Source of the DNA: Streptomyces sp. HUAS ZL42
GTDB lineage: Bacteria; Actinomycetota; Actinomycetes; Streptomycetales; Streptomycetaceae
Length of the DNA stretch: 64,000 bases
Assembly (NCBI RefSeq): GCF_040782645.1
Contig: NZ_CP160403.1
Coordinates: 8,033,001 to 8,097,000 of the forward strand
Direction: 5' to 3'
Shown: positions 34,552-44,362 of the stretch, in pieces
How the letters are laid out: every line of letters begins with the position of its first letter
Numbering within the stretch: the stretch's first letter is position 1
The notes under the pieces: model-generated
Databases searched by the model: none
Told to the model about the DNA's origin: nothing
The model's input: only the letters and a program-made list of their open reading frames with translations
Position numbers and translations under genes: made by a program

Positions 34552-35450
34552 CTTCCCTCCCGTCACCCGACCACCACCCCTCAACGAGGCCCTCCGGGCC
34601 GCAGGATCTTTCCGGAGAACCCTTCGGCGCACGCCTGCGCCGCGCGATGGACGAGCGCGGCCCGCTGTGCGTCGGCATCGACCCGCACGCCTCCCTGCTC
34701 ACCGAGTGGGGCCTGAACGACGACGTGGCGGGCCTGGAGCGGTTCAGCCGCACGGTCGTCGAGGCGACGGCCGACCGGGTCGCCGTGCTGAAGCCGCAGA
34801 GCGCCTTCTTCGAGCGCTTCGGGTCCCGTGGCATCGCCGTCCTGGAGAAGTCGGTCGAGGAGGCCCGGGCGGCCGGTGCGCTGGTCGTGATGGACGCCAA
34901 GCGGGGCGACATCGGCTCGACCATGGCCGCGTACGCGGAGTCGTTCCTGCACAAGGACGCGCCGCTGTTCTCCGACGCCCTGACCGTCTCGCCGTATCTC
35001 GGCTACGGATCGCTCAGCCCGGCCGTGGCGCTGGCGCGCGAGAGCGGCGCGGGCCTGTTCGTGCTGGCGCTCACCTCCAACCCGGAGGGCGGCGAGGTCC
35101 AGCACGCCGTCCGTGCGGACGGCCGGGACGTCGGGGCGACGATGCTGGCGCACCTCGCCGCCGAGAACGAGGGGGAGGAGCCCCTGGGCTCGTTCGGGGC
35201 GGTCGTCGGCGCCACCCTCGGCGACCTGTCGTCGTACGACCTCGACATCAACGGTCCGATCCTGGCGCCCGGCATCGGCGCCCAGGGGGCCACGCCTGCG
35301 GATCTTCCCGGGGTCTTCGGAGCCGCCGTGCGCAACGTCGTGCCGAACGTCAGCAGGGGTCTGCTGCGGCACGGTCCCGACGTCGTCGCGCTGCGGACGG
35401 CGGCGGACCGCTTCGCGGCGGAGATCCGGTCGGCGCTGAGGGGCGTCTGA
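34548..35450 (+). CDS. pyrF: Orotidine 5'-phosphate decarboxylase (type 2)
   Basis: The 300-residue enzyme makes UMP. The catalytic block MDAKRGDIGSTMAAY, the substrate parts CVGIDPHASLL and KPQSAFFERFG, and a C-terminal loop APGIGAQG fit the mycobacterial-type PyrF. The ATG overlaps the pyrD stop; the first 25 or so residues (SLPSPDHHPSTRPSGPQD) are a disordered extension, so a later start cannot be excluded. Last gene of the pyr operon. Confidence 0.94.
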   Translation: MTSLPSPDHHPSTRPSGPQDLSGEPFGARLRRAMDERGPLCVGIDPHASLLTEWGLNDDVAGLERFSRTVVEATADRVAVLKPQSAFFERFGSRGIAVLEKSVEEARAAGALVVMDAKRGDIGSTMAAYAESFLHKDAPLFSDALTVSPYLGYGSLSPAVALARESGAGLFVLALTSNPEGGEVQHAVRADGRDVGATMLAHLAAENEGEEPLGSFGAVVGATLGDLSSYDLDINGPILAPGIGAQGATPADLPGVFGAAVRNVVPNVSRGLLRHGPDVVALRTAADRFAAEIRSALRGV

Positions 35451-35728
35451 GGAGTCCGCACCCCCGCTGTGAAACCTCCGATGAGTGGCTTCGGACCCAC
35501 TTGAGGCTGGATACATTCTCAAATCCAGGGCAGTATGTCTGAAATATCCCGTCCTGACGGAGGCTGACCAGGACTTTTCCGCTGTTCTCGCTGACTCTGG
35601 CGGACTTGGCCGCTAGTCTCCGAGCAGAGTGAACGGGCAAGCGTGTTGCTCGTGGCTCCCCAGGTGTGGGGCGACTAGGTTCCTCACCGGTCCGTATCCG
35701 ACAGTTCGACATCCGAGGTGACGTAGGC

Positions 35729-36052
35729 GTGGCTCTTCCGCCCCTTACCCCCGAACAGCGCGCAGCCGCGCTCGAAAAGGCCGCCGCGGCTCGCCGGGAG
35801 CGGGCCGAGGTCAAGAATCGACTCAAGCACTCCGGCGCCTCCCTGCACGAGGTCATCAAGCAGGGCCAGGAGAACGACGTCATCGGCAAGATGAAGGTCT
35901 CCGCCCTTCTTGAGTCCCTGCCGGGCGTGGGCAAGGTCCGCGCCAAGCAGATCATGGAGCGTCTGGGCATCTCCGAGAGCCGCCGCGTGCGCGGTCTCGG
36001 GTCCAACCAGATCGCGTCCCTGGAGCGTGAGTTCGGCAGCACCGGTTCCTGA
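35729..36052 (+). CDS. sihf: Streptomycete integration host factor (nucleoid-associated)
   Basis: This 107-residue basic protein binds and bends DNA without sequence preference and influences sporulation and antibiotic production. Its helix-two-turns-helix DNA-binding part is in VSALLESLPGVGKVRAKQIM. The GTG at 35729 gives the standard length. The 278-nt region before it has no gene and should hold its promoter; TAGTCT at about 35615 could be a -10 box. Confidence 0.93.
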   Translation: MALPPLTPEQRAAALEKAAAARRERAEVKNRLKHSGASLHEVIKQGQENDVIGKMKVSALLESLPGVGKVRAKQIMERLGISESRRVRGLGSNQIASLEREFGSTGS

Positions 36053-36113
36053 ATCCGGGTGCGCTCGGGGCAGGTAGTCCCGGGCACACCGGGTCTGCTG
36101 GAATAATCGCTGC

Positions 36114-36671
36114 ATGAGCGAACGTCCGCGGCTGACCGTGCTCTCCGGCCCCTCAGGGGTCGGCAAGAGCACGGTCGTCGCCCATATGCGCAAGGAACAC
36201 CCCGAGGTCTGGCTCTCGGTGTCGGCGACGACCCGGGGGCCCCGCCCCGGCGAGAAGCACGGAGTCCACTACTTCTTCGTCACCGACGACGAGATGGACA
36301 AGCTGATCGCCAACGGCGAGCTGCTGGAGTGGGCCGAATTCGCCGGCAACCGGTACGGCACGCCACGCGGCGCCGTGCTGGAGCGCCTGGAGGCGGGGGA
36401 ACCCGTCCTCCTGGAGATCGACCTCCAGGGCGCCCGGCAGGTCCGTGAGACCATGCCCGAGGCCCAGCTGGTGTTCCTGGCCCCTCCCTCCTGGGAGGAG
36501 CTCGTACGCAGGCTCACCGGACGTGGCACCGAGCCGCCCGAGGTGATCGAACGCCGTCTCGAGGCGGCGAGGGTCGAGCTGGCGGCCGAGCCGGAGTTCG
36601 ACGTGACCCTGGTCAACACCTCCGTCGAGGACGTGGCTCGCGAGCTGCTAGCCTTGATGGACGTTGTGTGA
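36114..36671 (+). CDS. gmk: Guanylate kinase
   Basis: The 185-residue enzyme phosphorylates GMP to GDP. The P-loop is [15 protein letters not shown]; the GMP-binding region holds [19 protein letters not shown] and [16 protein letters not shown], with [13 protein letters not shown]. It is grouped with sIHF and rpoZ as in other streptomycetes; nearness to rpoZ is common for gmk. Confidence 0.96.
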   Translation: MSERPRLTVLSGPSGVGKSTVVAHMRKEHPEVWLSVSATTRGPRPGEKHGVHYFFVTDDEMDKLIANGELLEWAEFAGNRYGTPRGAVLERLEAGEPVLLEIDLQGARQVRETMPEAQLVFLAPPSWEELVRRLTGRGTEPPEVIERRLEAARVELAAEPEFDVTLVNTSVEDVARELLALMDVV

Positions 36672-36687
36672 TCGTGACTGATCACAC
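36666..36687. promoter_or_regulatory. Inverted repeat at the gmk stop, upstream of rpoZ
   Basis: GTGTGATC and GATCACAC flank a 6-nt spacer, spanning the gmk stop codon and lying 36-57 bp upstream of the rpoZ GTG. It contains GTGA/TCAC half-sites of the sort BldD recognises, but the protein that binds is unknown. Confidence 0.4.
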
Positions 36688-36722
36688 TCTGTGAATCTTT
36701 CCCATCCATCGGAAGGTAGAGC

Positions 36723-36995
36723 GTGTCCTCTTCCATCTCCGCGCCCGAGGGCATCATCAACCCGCCGATCGACGAGCTCCTCGAGGCCACCGACTCGAAG
36801 TACAGCCTCGTGATCTACGCGGCCAAGCGGGCCCGCCAGATCAACGCGTACTACTCGCAGCTCGGCGAGGGCCTCCTCGAGTACGTCGGTCCGCTCGTGG
36901 ACACCCACGTCCACGAGAAGCCGCTCTCGATCGCCCTGCGCGAGATCAACGCGGGTCTGCTGACGTCCGAGGCCATCGAGGGCCCGGCGCAGTAG
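36723..36995 (+). CDS. rpoZ: RNA polymerase omega subunit
   Basis: This 90-residue small subunit folds around the beta-prime C-terminus and helps assembly; in Streptomyces it is needed for normal differentiation. [20 protein letters not shown] and [14 protein letters not shown] are conserved. A GTG start follows a GGAAGG ribosome-binding site. Confidence 0.96.
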   Translation: MSSSISAPEGIINPPIDELLEATDSKYSLVIYAAKRARQINAYYSQLGEGLLEYVGPLVDTHVHEKPLSIALREINAGLLTSEAIEGPAQ

Positions 36996-37020
36996 TATTT
37001 TCGGCTTGCAGTTGGCTTTT

Positions 37021-37055
37021 CCACAGGCCCGGCAGTGAGGCTGCCGGGCCTGTGG
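37021..37055 (+). terminator. rpoZ terminator
   Basis: A perfect 15-bp stem CCACAGGCCCGGCAG/CTGCCGGGCCTGTGG with a TGAGG loop begins 25 nt after the rpoZ stop; GGCTTTT precedes it. Confidence 0.88.
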
Positions 37056-37149
37056 TCTGCGGGGGTGCGGGGGTCGTCCCCCGCTGTGATGCAGCATGGG
37101 GGTGTGCGCTCGTCCCTGGCGCACGCGAGCCGAGTTCTGGGGTGAGACG

Positions 37150-38352
37150 GTGGACAAGCCGAAGGTCGTGCTGGGGGTCAGCGGTGGCATCGCCGCTTAC
37201 AAGGCCTGTGAGCTGCTGAGAAGGCTGACGGAGTCGGGCCACGACGTCTGTGTCGTCCCCACCGCCTCCGCCCTGCACTTCGTCGGCGCAGCCACCTGGT
37301 CGGCTCTCTCCGGCAACCCCGTCTCGACGGAGGTCTGGGACGACGTCCACGAGGTCCCGCATGTCCGCATCGGCCAGCACGCCGACCTGGTGATCGTCGC
37401 ACCGGCGACGGCGGACACGCTGGCGAAGGTGGCCCACGGCCTCGCCGACGACCTCCTCACGAACACCCTCCTCACCGCCCGATGTCCGGTCGTCTTCGCC
37501 CCCGCGATGCACACCGAGATGTGGGAGCACCCCGCCACCCAGGAGAACGTGGCGACGCTGCGCCGCCGCGGCGCGGTCGTCATCGAGCCGGCCGTCGGCC
37601 GACTCACCGGCGTCGACACCGGCAAGGGCCGGCTGCCCGAGCCCGCTGAGATCTTCGAGGTCTGCCGCCGTGTGCTGGCCCGCGGCGTGACCGAGCCCGA
37701 CCTCGTCGGACGGCACGTGGTCGTCAGCGCGGGCGGCACCCGCGAACCCCTCGACCCGGTCCGCTTCCTCGGCAACCGCTCCTCCGGCAAGCAGGGCTAC
37801 GCCCTCGCCCGCACCGCGGCCGCGCGGGGCGCCCGCGTCACGCTGATCGCGGCGAACACCGGACTGCCGGATCCGGCGGGGGTGGATGTCGTCCAGGTCG
37901 GCACGGCGGTGCACATGCGTGAGGCGGTCCTCAAGGCGGCCGCAGACGCCGACGCGGTCGTCATGGCGGCGGCGGTCGCCGACTTCCGCCCCGAGGCATA
38001 CGCGACCGGAAAGATCAAGAAGAAGGACGGCCAGGACCCCGACCCCATCGTCCTGGTACGGAATCCGGACATTCTCGCGGAGATCTCGGCCGACCGCGCC
38101 CACCCCGGCCAGGTGGTCGTCGGCTTCGCCGCCGAGACGGACGATGTGCTGGCCAACGGGCGCACGAAGCTGGAGCGCAAGGGCTGTGACCTCCTGGTGG
38201 TGAACGAGGTGGGGGAGCGCAAGACGTTCGGCTCGGAGGAGAACGAAGCCGTGGTCCTCGGCGCCGACGGCAGCGAGACGCCCGTGCCCCACGGTCCGAA
38301 GGAAGCCCTGGCCGAAACGGTGTGGGATCTGGTGGCGCAACGCCTGGGCTGA
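37150..38352 (+). CDS. coaBC: Bifunctional phosphopantothenoylcysteine decarboxylase / synthetase
   Basis: The 400-residue Dfp protein carries out two steps of CoA synthesis. The N-terminal flavin decarboxylase (1-180) holds LGVSGGIAAYKA, ATADTLAKVAHGLADDLL and the AMHTEMWEHPATQENV active-site region. The C-terminal synthetase (about 190-400) has SAGGTREPLDPVRFLGNRSSG and a KLERKGCDLLVVNEV block. A GTG start is used; an in-frame longer version lacks homology. Confidence 0.95.
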   Translation: MDKPKVVLGVSGGIAAYKACELLRRLTESGHDVCVVPTASALHFVGAATWSALSGNPVSTEVWDDVHEVPHVRIGQHADLVIVAPATADTLAKVAHGLADDLLTNTLLTARCPVVFAPAMHTEMWEHPATQENVATLRRRGAVVIEPAVGRLTGVDTGKGRLPEPAEIFEVCRRVLARGVTEPDLVGRHVVVSAGGTREPLDPVRFLGNRSSGKQGYALARTAAARGARVTLIAANTGLPDPAGVDVVQVGTAVHMREAVLKAAADADAVVMAAAVADFRPEAYATGKIKKKDGQDPDPIVLVRNPDILAEISADRAHPGQVVVGFAAETDDVLANGRTKLERKGCDLLVVNEVGERKTFGSEENEAVVLGADGSETPVPHGPKEALAETVWDLVAQRLG

Positions 38353-38368
38353 GTGTTCCGTCCGTTTT

Positions 38369-38396
38369 CGCGGATCACTCATGCGCGGATCACTCA
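38369..38396 (+). repeat. 13-bp direct repeat after coaBC, upstream of metK
   Basis: CGCGGATCACTCA occurs twice with a 15-bp period (38369-38381 and 38384-38396). It opens the 256-nt region before metK, which has no gene; a TAAACT at about 38521 may be part of the promoter. I do not recognise a known riboswitch there. Confidence 0.6.
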
Positions 38397-38608
38397 AACG
38401 TCACGCTTCAGGGCGTGGCGACCCTGGCCAAGGGCACACGGCATTGGGCAGAATGCCCGTGCCGCAGGTCACAGCGCTCCCGAGAGGCGAGACGGGTGGG
38501 CCCGCGGCTGAGCGCGACCGATAAACTGTTTCTCGGACGACGCCGGGCGCAGCCCCCGTCCCGTCCGCCAATGATCAGCCAGCAGCCGCTGCAACCCCAG
38601 GGAGCGTT

Positions 38609-39817
38609 GTGTCCCGTCGCCTTTTCACCTCGGAGTCCGTGACCGAGGGGCACCCCGACAAGATCGCTGACCAGATCAGCGACACCATTCTCGACGCGCT
38701 TCTGCGCGAGGACCCGACCTCCAGGGTCGCGGTCGAGACCCTGATCACGACAGGCCTGGTGCACGTGGCCGGTGAGGTCACCACCAAGGCGTACGCGCCG
38801 ATCCCCCAGCTCGTGCGGGACAAGATCCTCGAGATCGGCTACGACTCCTCGAAGAAGGGCTTCGACGGCGCCTCCTGCGGCGTGTCGGTGTCGATCGGCT
38901 CGCAGTCCCCGGACATCGCGCAGGGCGTGGACACGGCCTACGAGTCCCGGGTCGAGGGCGACGAGGACGAGCTGGACCGGCAGGGTGCCGGTGACCAGGG
39001 CCTGATGTTCGGTTACGCCACCGACGAGACGCCCACCCTGATGCCGCTGCCGATCTTCCTGGCGCACCGCCTGTCGAAGCGGCTGTCGGACGTCCGCAAG
39101 AACGGCACGATCCCCTACCTGCGCCCGGACGGCAAGACGCAGGTCACCATCGAGTACGACGGCGACAAGGCGGTCCGCCTGGACACGGTCGTGGTCTCCT
39201 CGCAGCACGCGTCGGACATCGACCTGGACTCGCTGCTGGCCCCCGACATCCGCGAGTTCGTGGTGGAGCCGGAGCTGAAGGCGCTCCTGGACGAGGGCAT
39301 CAAGCTGGACACCGAGAACTACCGTCTGCTGGTCAACCCGACGGGCCGTTTCGAGATCGGCGGCCCGATGGGCGACGCCGGCCTGACCGGCCGCAAGATC
39401 ATCATCGACACGTACGGCGGCTTCGCCCGGCACGGCGGCGGCGCCTTCTCCGGCAAGGACCCGTCGAAGGTGGACCGTTCGGCGGCGTACGCGATGCGCT
39501 GGGTCGCCAAGAACGTGGTCGCCGCGGGCCTGGCCTCCCGCTGCGAGGTCCAGGTCGCCTACGCGATCGGCAAGGCCGAGCCCGTCGGCCTGTTCGTCGA
39601 GACCTTCGGTACCCACAAGGTGGAGACCGAGAAGATCGAGAGGGCGATCGAGGAGGTCTTCGACCTCCGTCCGGCCGCGATCATCCGTGACCTCGACCTG
39701 CTCCGCCCGATCTACGCCCAGACCGCCGCGTACGGCCACTTCGGCCGCGAGCTCCCCGACTTCACGTGGGAACGCGCGGACCGCGTGGACGCGCTGCGGA
39801 AGGCTGCGGGTCTGTAA
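38609..39817 (+). CDS. metK: S-adenosylmethionine synthetase
   Basis: The 402-residue enzyme makes SAM from methionine and ATP. Three repeated domains carry [54 protein letters not shown] and [13 protein letters not shown]. Raised SAM is known to stimulate antibiotic production in Streptomyces. A GTG start follows GGGAGC. The gene sits between coaBC and priA, the usual streptomycete order. Confidence 0.98.
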   Translation: MSRRLFTSESVTEGHPDKIADQISDTILDALLREDPTSRVAVETLITTGLVHVAGEVTTKAYAPIPQLVRDKILEIGYDSSKKGFDGASCGVSVSIGSQSPDIAQGVDTAYESRVEGDEDELDRQGAGDQGLMFGYATDETPTLMPLPIFLAHRLSKRLSDVRKNGTIPYLRPDGKTQVTIEYDGDKAVRLDTVVVSSQHASDIDLDSLLAPDIREFVVEPELKALLDEGIKLDTENYRLLVNPTGRFEIGGPMGDAGLTGRKIIIDTYGGFARHGGGAFSGKDPSKVDRSAAYAMRWVAKNVVAAGLASRCEVQVAYAIGKAEPVGLFVETFGTHKVETEKIERAIEEVFDLRPAAIIRDLDLLRPIYAQTAAYGHFGRELPDFTWERADRVDALRKAAGL

Positions 39818-39834
39818 GTCCTTCCTGATGCTGC

Positions 39835-39867
39835 GGGGCCCGGCCTTCCTGGGGGAGGCCGGGCCCC
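39835..39867 (+). terminator. metK terminator
   Basis: A perfect 12-bp stem GGGGCCCGGCCT/AGGCCGGGCCCC with a 9-nt loop begins 17 nt after the metK stop. Confidence 0.85.
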
Positions 39868-39940
39868 GGTGCGTCCGGCGGTCGTGCCTCCGCGGAAATC
39901 GTTGGCGGGCGGGAGCGGGCTCCTCGTACGCTGGTGATCT

Positions 39941-40065
39941 CCCGGTGCGACGGTTGCGGGTACTTCGGTGGAGTGCGCTTCGTGCGTGCGGTGAATCTGG
40001 CCGCTGCCGACTGGAACTCGGGAGACCGATGCTGCTGCGCCCGGTGCGATGGTTGCGGGTACTTC
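39941..40065 (+). repeat. 26-bp direct repeat, 99-bp period, in metK-priA spacer
   Basis: CCCGGTGCGACGGTTGCGGG plus TACTTC (39941-39966) returns at 40040-40065 with one change (C to T). Sequence after each copy is also distantly similar (GAATCTGGCCGCTGCC against GAATCCTGCTGCC), so this looks like an old duplication of about 100 bp. The second copy runs into a tRNA-like T-arm. The 411-nt metK-priA spacer holds no protein gene. Confidence 0.7.
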
Positions 40066-40066
40066 T

Positions 40067-40141
40067 GGGGTATCCCCTCGCAGGTTCGAATCCTGCTGCC
40101 GGTTCAGGGGACCGGACCGGTATGGCCGAGTGGCCCAAGGC
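40067..40141 (+). ncRNA. tRNA-like elements in permuted order (3' half before 5' half)
   Basis: Reading along: a class II-type variable arm GGGG-TAT-CCCC (40067-40077), a perfect T-arm GCAGG-TTCGAAT-CCTGC (40080-40096), then TGCCGGT (40097-40103). Twelve nt later comes ACCGGTA (40116-40122), which pairs with TGCCGGT over all seven positions (one G-T), followed by TG and a class II D-arm GCC-GAGTGGCCCAA-GGC (40125-40141). Spacing within each half is that of a leucine or serine tRNA, but the halves are swapped. No anticodon stem can be formed; instead an 8-bp hairpin ACACGTCC-TTCG-GGGCGTGT follows. It may be a rearranged tRNA remnant or a tRNA mimic. Confidence 0.45.
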
Positions 40142-40228
40142 GGACACGTCCTTCGGGGCGTGTGTGATCCGCGGCCGCGGTGATCTCGGGCGGCGTCGGT
40201 GTCAGTGGCGTTTGGTAGGAATGCAAGC

Positions 40229-42391
40229 GTGAGCAGCGAGAACGGGCAGGGGGGCGGGGGCGCGGCCGGAGAGGGCGCGCCGCCGGAGCAGCTCGCGCTG
40301 ATTCGGGAGAGCGTGCGGAAGGCCAAGGAGCCCAGGGCCAAGCCGCGGACGTGGCGGGGGGCCATGCTCGCCAAGGAACTGCCCGTCGCGCGCGTGCTCG
40401 TCGACAAGGGCGTGCTCCATCTTGACCGGTACTTCGACTACGCCGTTCCGGAGGAGCTCGACGCCGACGCCCAGCCCGGTGTGCGGGTGCGGGTGCGGTT
40501 CGGGGCCGGGCGGCATCGGGTGCGTGAGGGGCGGCGTGAGGGCGGCGGGCTCATTGACGGGTTTCTCGTCGAGCGGCTCGCCGAGTCCGATTACTCCGGG
40601 CCGCTGGCCGCACTCGCCCAGGTCGTTTCGCCCGAGCCCGTACTGAGTGCCGAACTGCTGGGGCTGGCCCGTGCCGTCGCCGATCGGTATGCGGGGAGTC
40701 TCGCCGACGTACTGCAGCTGGCCGTGCCGCCGCGCAGTGCGAGGGCCGAGCGGCAGGCCTCGCCCGCGCCGCTGCCGCCGCCCGCGGTGCCGGAAGTGGG
40801 GTCCTGGGCGCGGTACGAGCGGGGGGAGGCGTTCCTCCAGTCCCTGGCCTCGGGAGGTACTCCCCGTGCCGTGTGGAATGCCCTGCCCGGGCCCGAGTGG
40901 GCCGAGGAGCTGGCGCGGGCCGTCGCCGCGACGCTGGTCTCGGGGCGCGGCGCGCTCGTCGTTCTGCCGGACGGACGGGCCGTCGCGCGGGTCGATGCCG
41001 CGTTGACCGCGCTGCTGGGAGAAGGGCGGCATGCCGTACTCACGGCCGACGCGGGACCCGAGAAACGGTATCGGGAGTGGCTCGCGGTGCGGCGGGGGGC
41101 CGTACGGGCCGTCGTCGGGACTCGGGCCGCCATGTTCGCCCCGGTTCGGGATCTGGGGCTCGTCGCCCTCTGGGACGACGGGGACGACAGCCACAGCGAG
41201 CAGCACGCGCCCCAGCCCCATGCGAGGGATGTGCTGCTGCTCCGGGCCGCACTGGACAAGTGCGCCTTCTTGCTGGGCAGTTGGAGCTGCACCGTGGAGG
41301 CCGCGCAGCTCGTGGAGAGCGGATGGGCGCGACCGCTGGTCGCAGTGCGGGAGCAGGTGCGACGCGCCGCTCCGCTGGTGCGGACCGTGGGGGACGGCGA
41401 GCTGGCGCGGGACGAGGCAGCCCGGGCCGCTCGGTTGCCCTCCCTGGCCTGGCAGGTGGCGCGGGACGGGCTGCGGCACGGGCCGGTGCTCGTACAGGTG
41501 CCCCGGCGGGGATACGTCCCGCGGATGGCCTGCGCCCAGTGCCGGGCGCCGGCGCGCTGCCGCCGGTGCTCCGGGCCGTTGGAGGCGCGGGACGGGGGCG
41601 CGGCCGGCGGCGCACTGTGGTGCGGATGGTGCGGGCGCGAGGAGGCTGCCTGGAACTGTCCCGAGTGCGGGTCGTTCCGGTTGCGGGCCCAGGTGGTCGG
41701 GGCGCGGCGGACGGCGGAGGAGCTGGGGCGGGCGTTTCCCGCCGTTCCCGTACGGACCTCGGGACGGGAGCATGTGCTGGACACGGTCCCGGCCGCGCCC
41801 GCGCTGGTCGTGAGCACGCCGGGGGCCGAGCCGGTCGCCGAGGGCGGGTATGCGGCGGCGCTGCTGCTGGACGGCTGGGCCATGCTCGGGCGGCCGGATC
41901 TGCGGGCGGGGGAGGACGCGCTGCGTCGGTGGATCGGGGCTGCCTCGCTGGTGCGGCCACAGGCCGACGGGGGGACGGTCGTCGTCGTCGCCGAGCCGAC
42001 GCTGCGGTCCGTGCAGGCGCTGGTGCGGTGGGATGCCGTCGGGCATGCCGTGCGGGAACTCGCCGAGCGGGCCGAGCTCGGATTCCCGCCCGTGTCCCGG
42101 ATGGCGGCCGTGTCGGGCACCGGGGAGGCCGTGGCCGAGTTCTTCCGAGCGGTCGAACTGCCTCGCGAGGCGGAGGTGCTGGGGCCCGTGCCGCTGCCCG
42201 TCACCGCCGCGGGGCGCCCTCGGCGGCCGGGGGCGCCGCCGCCCGGGGAGCACTGGGAGCGGGCTCTGATCCGGGTACCGCCAGGGAGCGGGGCAGCGCT
42301 CGCGTCCGCGCTCAAGGCCGCTCAGGCGGCTCGGATGGCGCGGGGAGGAGACGCGGTGTGGGTGCGGATCGATCCGCCGGACATCGGTTGA
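40229..42391 (+). CDS. priA: PriA-like primosomal protein N', helicase motifs degenerate
   Basis: The 720-residue protein has the 3'-DNA-binding domain (about 45-150) and the zinc-binding Cys cluster (CAQC, CRRC, CGWC, CPEC). The Walker A is replaced by ASGGTPRAVW and the DEAH box by WDDGDDSHSEQ, so ATP-driven unwinding is unlikely; this is the known actinobacterial form. It probably marks or loads restart proteins at forks. I use GTG 40229 because AGGA lies eight nt before it; GTG 40199 in frame is an alternative. Confidence 0.9.
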   Translation: MSSENGQGGGGAAGEGAPPEQLALIRESVRKAKEPRAKPRTWRGAMLAKELPVARVLVDKGVLHLDRYFDYAVPEELDADAQPGVRVRVRFGAGRHRVREGRREGGGLIDGFLVERLAESDYSGPLAALAQVVSPEPVLSAELLGLARAVADRYAGSLADVLQLAVPPRSARAERQASPAPLPPPAVPEVGSWARYERGEAFLQSLASGGTPRAVWNALPGPEWAEELARAVAATLVSGRGALVVLPDGRAVARVDAALTALLGEGRHAVLTADAGPEKRYREWLAVRRGAVRAVVGTRAAMFAPVRDLGLVALWDDGDDSHSEQHAPQPHARDVLLLRAALDKCAFLLGSWSCTVEAAQLVESGWARPLVAVREQVRRAAPLVRTVGDGELARDEAARAARLPSLAWQVARDGLRHGPVLVQVPRRGYVPRMACAQCRAPARCRRCSGPLEARDGGAAGGALWCGWCGREEAAWNCPECGSFRLRAQVVGARRTAEELGRAFPAVPVRTSGREHVLDTVPAAPALVVSTPGAEPVAEGGYAAALLLDGWAMLGRPDLRAGEDALRRWIGAASLVRPQADGGTVVVVAEPTLRSVQALVRWDAVGHAVRELAERAELGFPPVSRMAAVSGTGEAVAEFFRAVELPREAEVLGPVPLPVTAAGRPRRPGAPPPGEHWERALIRVPPGSGAALASALKAAQAARMARGGDAVWVRIDPPDIG

Positions 42392-42460
42392 GGCGGCGGT
42401 TCGGGGTGGGTGACTTGTCTTCGGGCGGGAGGCCTGTGCGGTTCGTGGCGCGGCATGCGG

Positions 42461-42491
42461 CTGCCCTCCCGGAATCGCGCCGGGAGGGCAG
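42461..42491. terminator. Hairpin between convergent priA and the leftward HTH gene
   Basis: A perfect 12-bp stem CTGCCCTCCCGG/CCGGGAGGGCAG with a 7-nt loop lies between the two 3' ends, suitable for both transcripts. Confidence 0.85.
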
Positions 42492-42505
42492 GAGATGAGG
42501 GTGCG

Positions 42506-44268
<1,763 letters not shown>

Positions 44269-44362
44269 CGTTCCCGCACCCGGCCCGCCTGCGCCGCACG
44301 GCCCTGCCCGCGCGACGTACGCTGGGTGCACATCTCATCCCGCGATCCGGAGCACCTTTTTC

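Noticed and set aside
38400..38608. A SAM riboswitch in front of metK
   Set aside because: I could not fit the conserved core or pseudoknot of SAM-I, SAM-II or SAM-IV to the sequence; kept only as an unassigned leader.
40067..40141. A normal tRNA-Leu or tRNA-Ser gene
   Set aside because: The 3' elements precede the 5' elements and no anticodon stem-loop can be drawn; a canonical tRNA is excluded.
40067..40170. A two-piece (permuted) tmRNA
   Set aside because: No alanine-type acceptor G-U pair, no tag-peptide reading frame and no pseudoknots were seen; Streptomyces tmRNA is normally one-piece.
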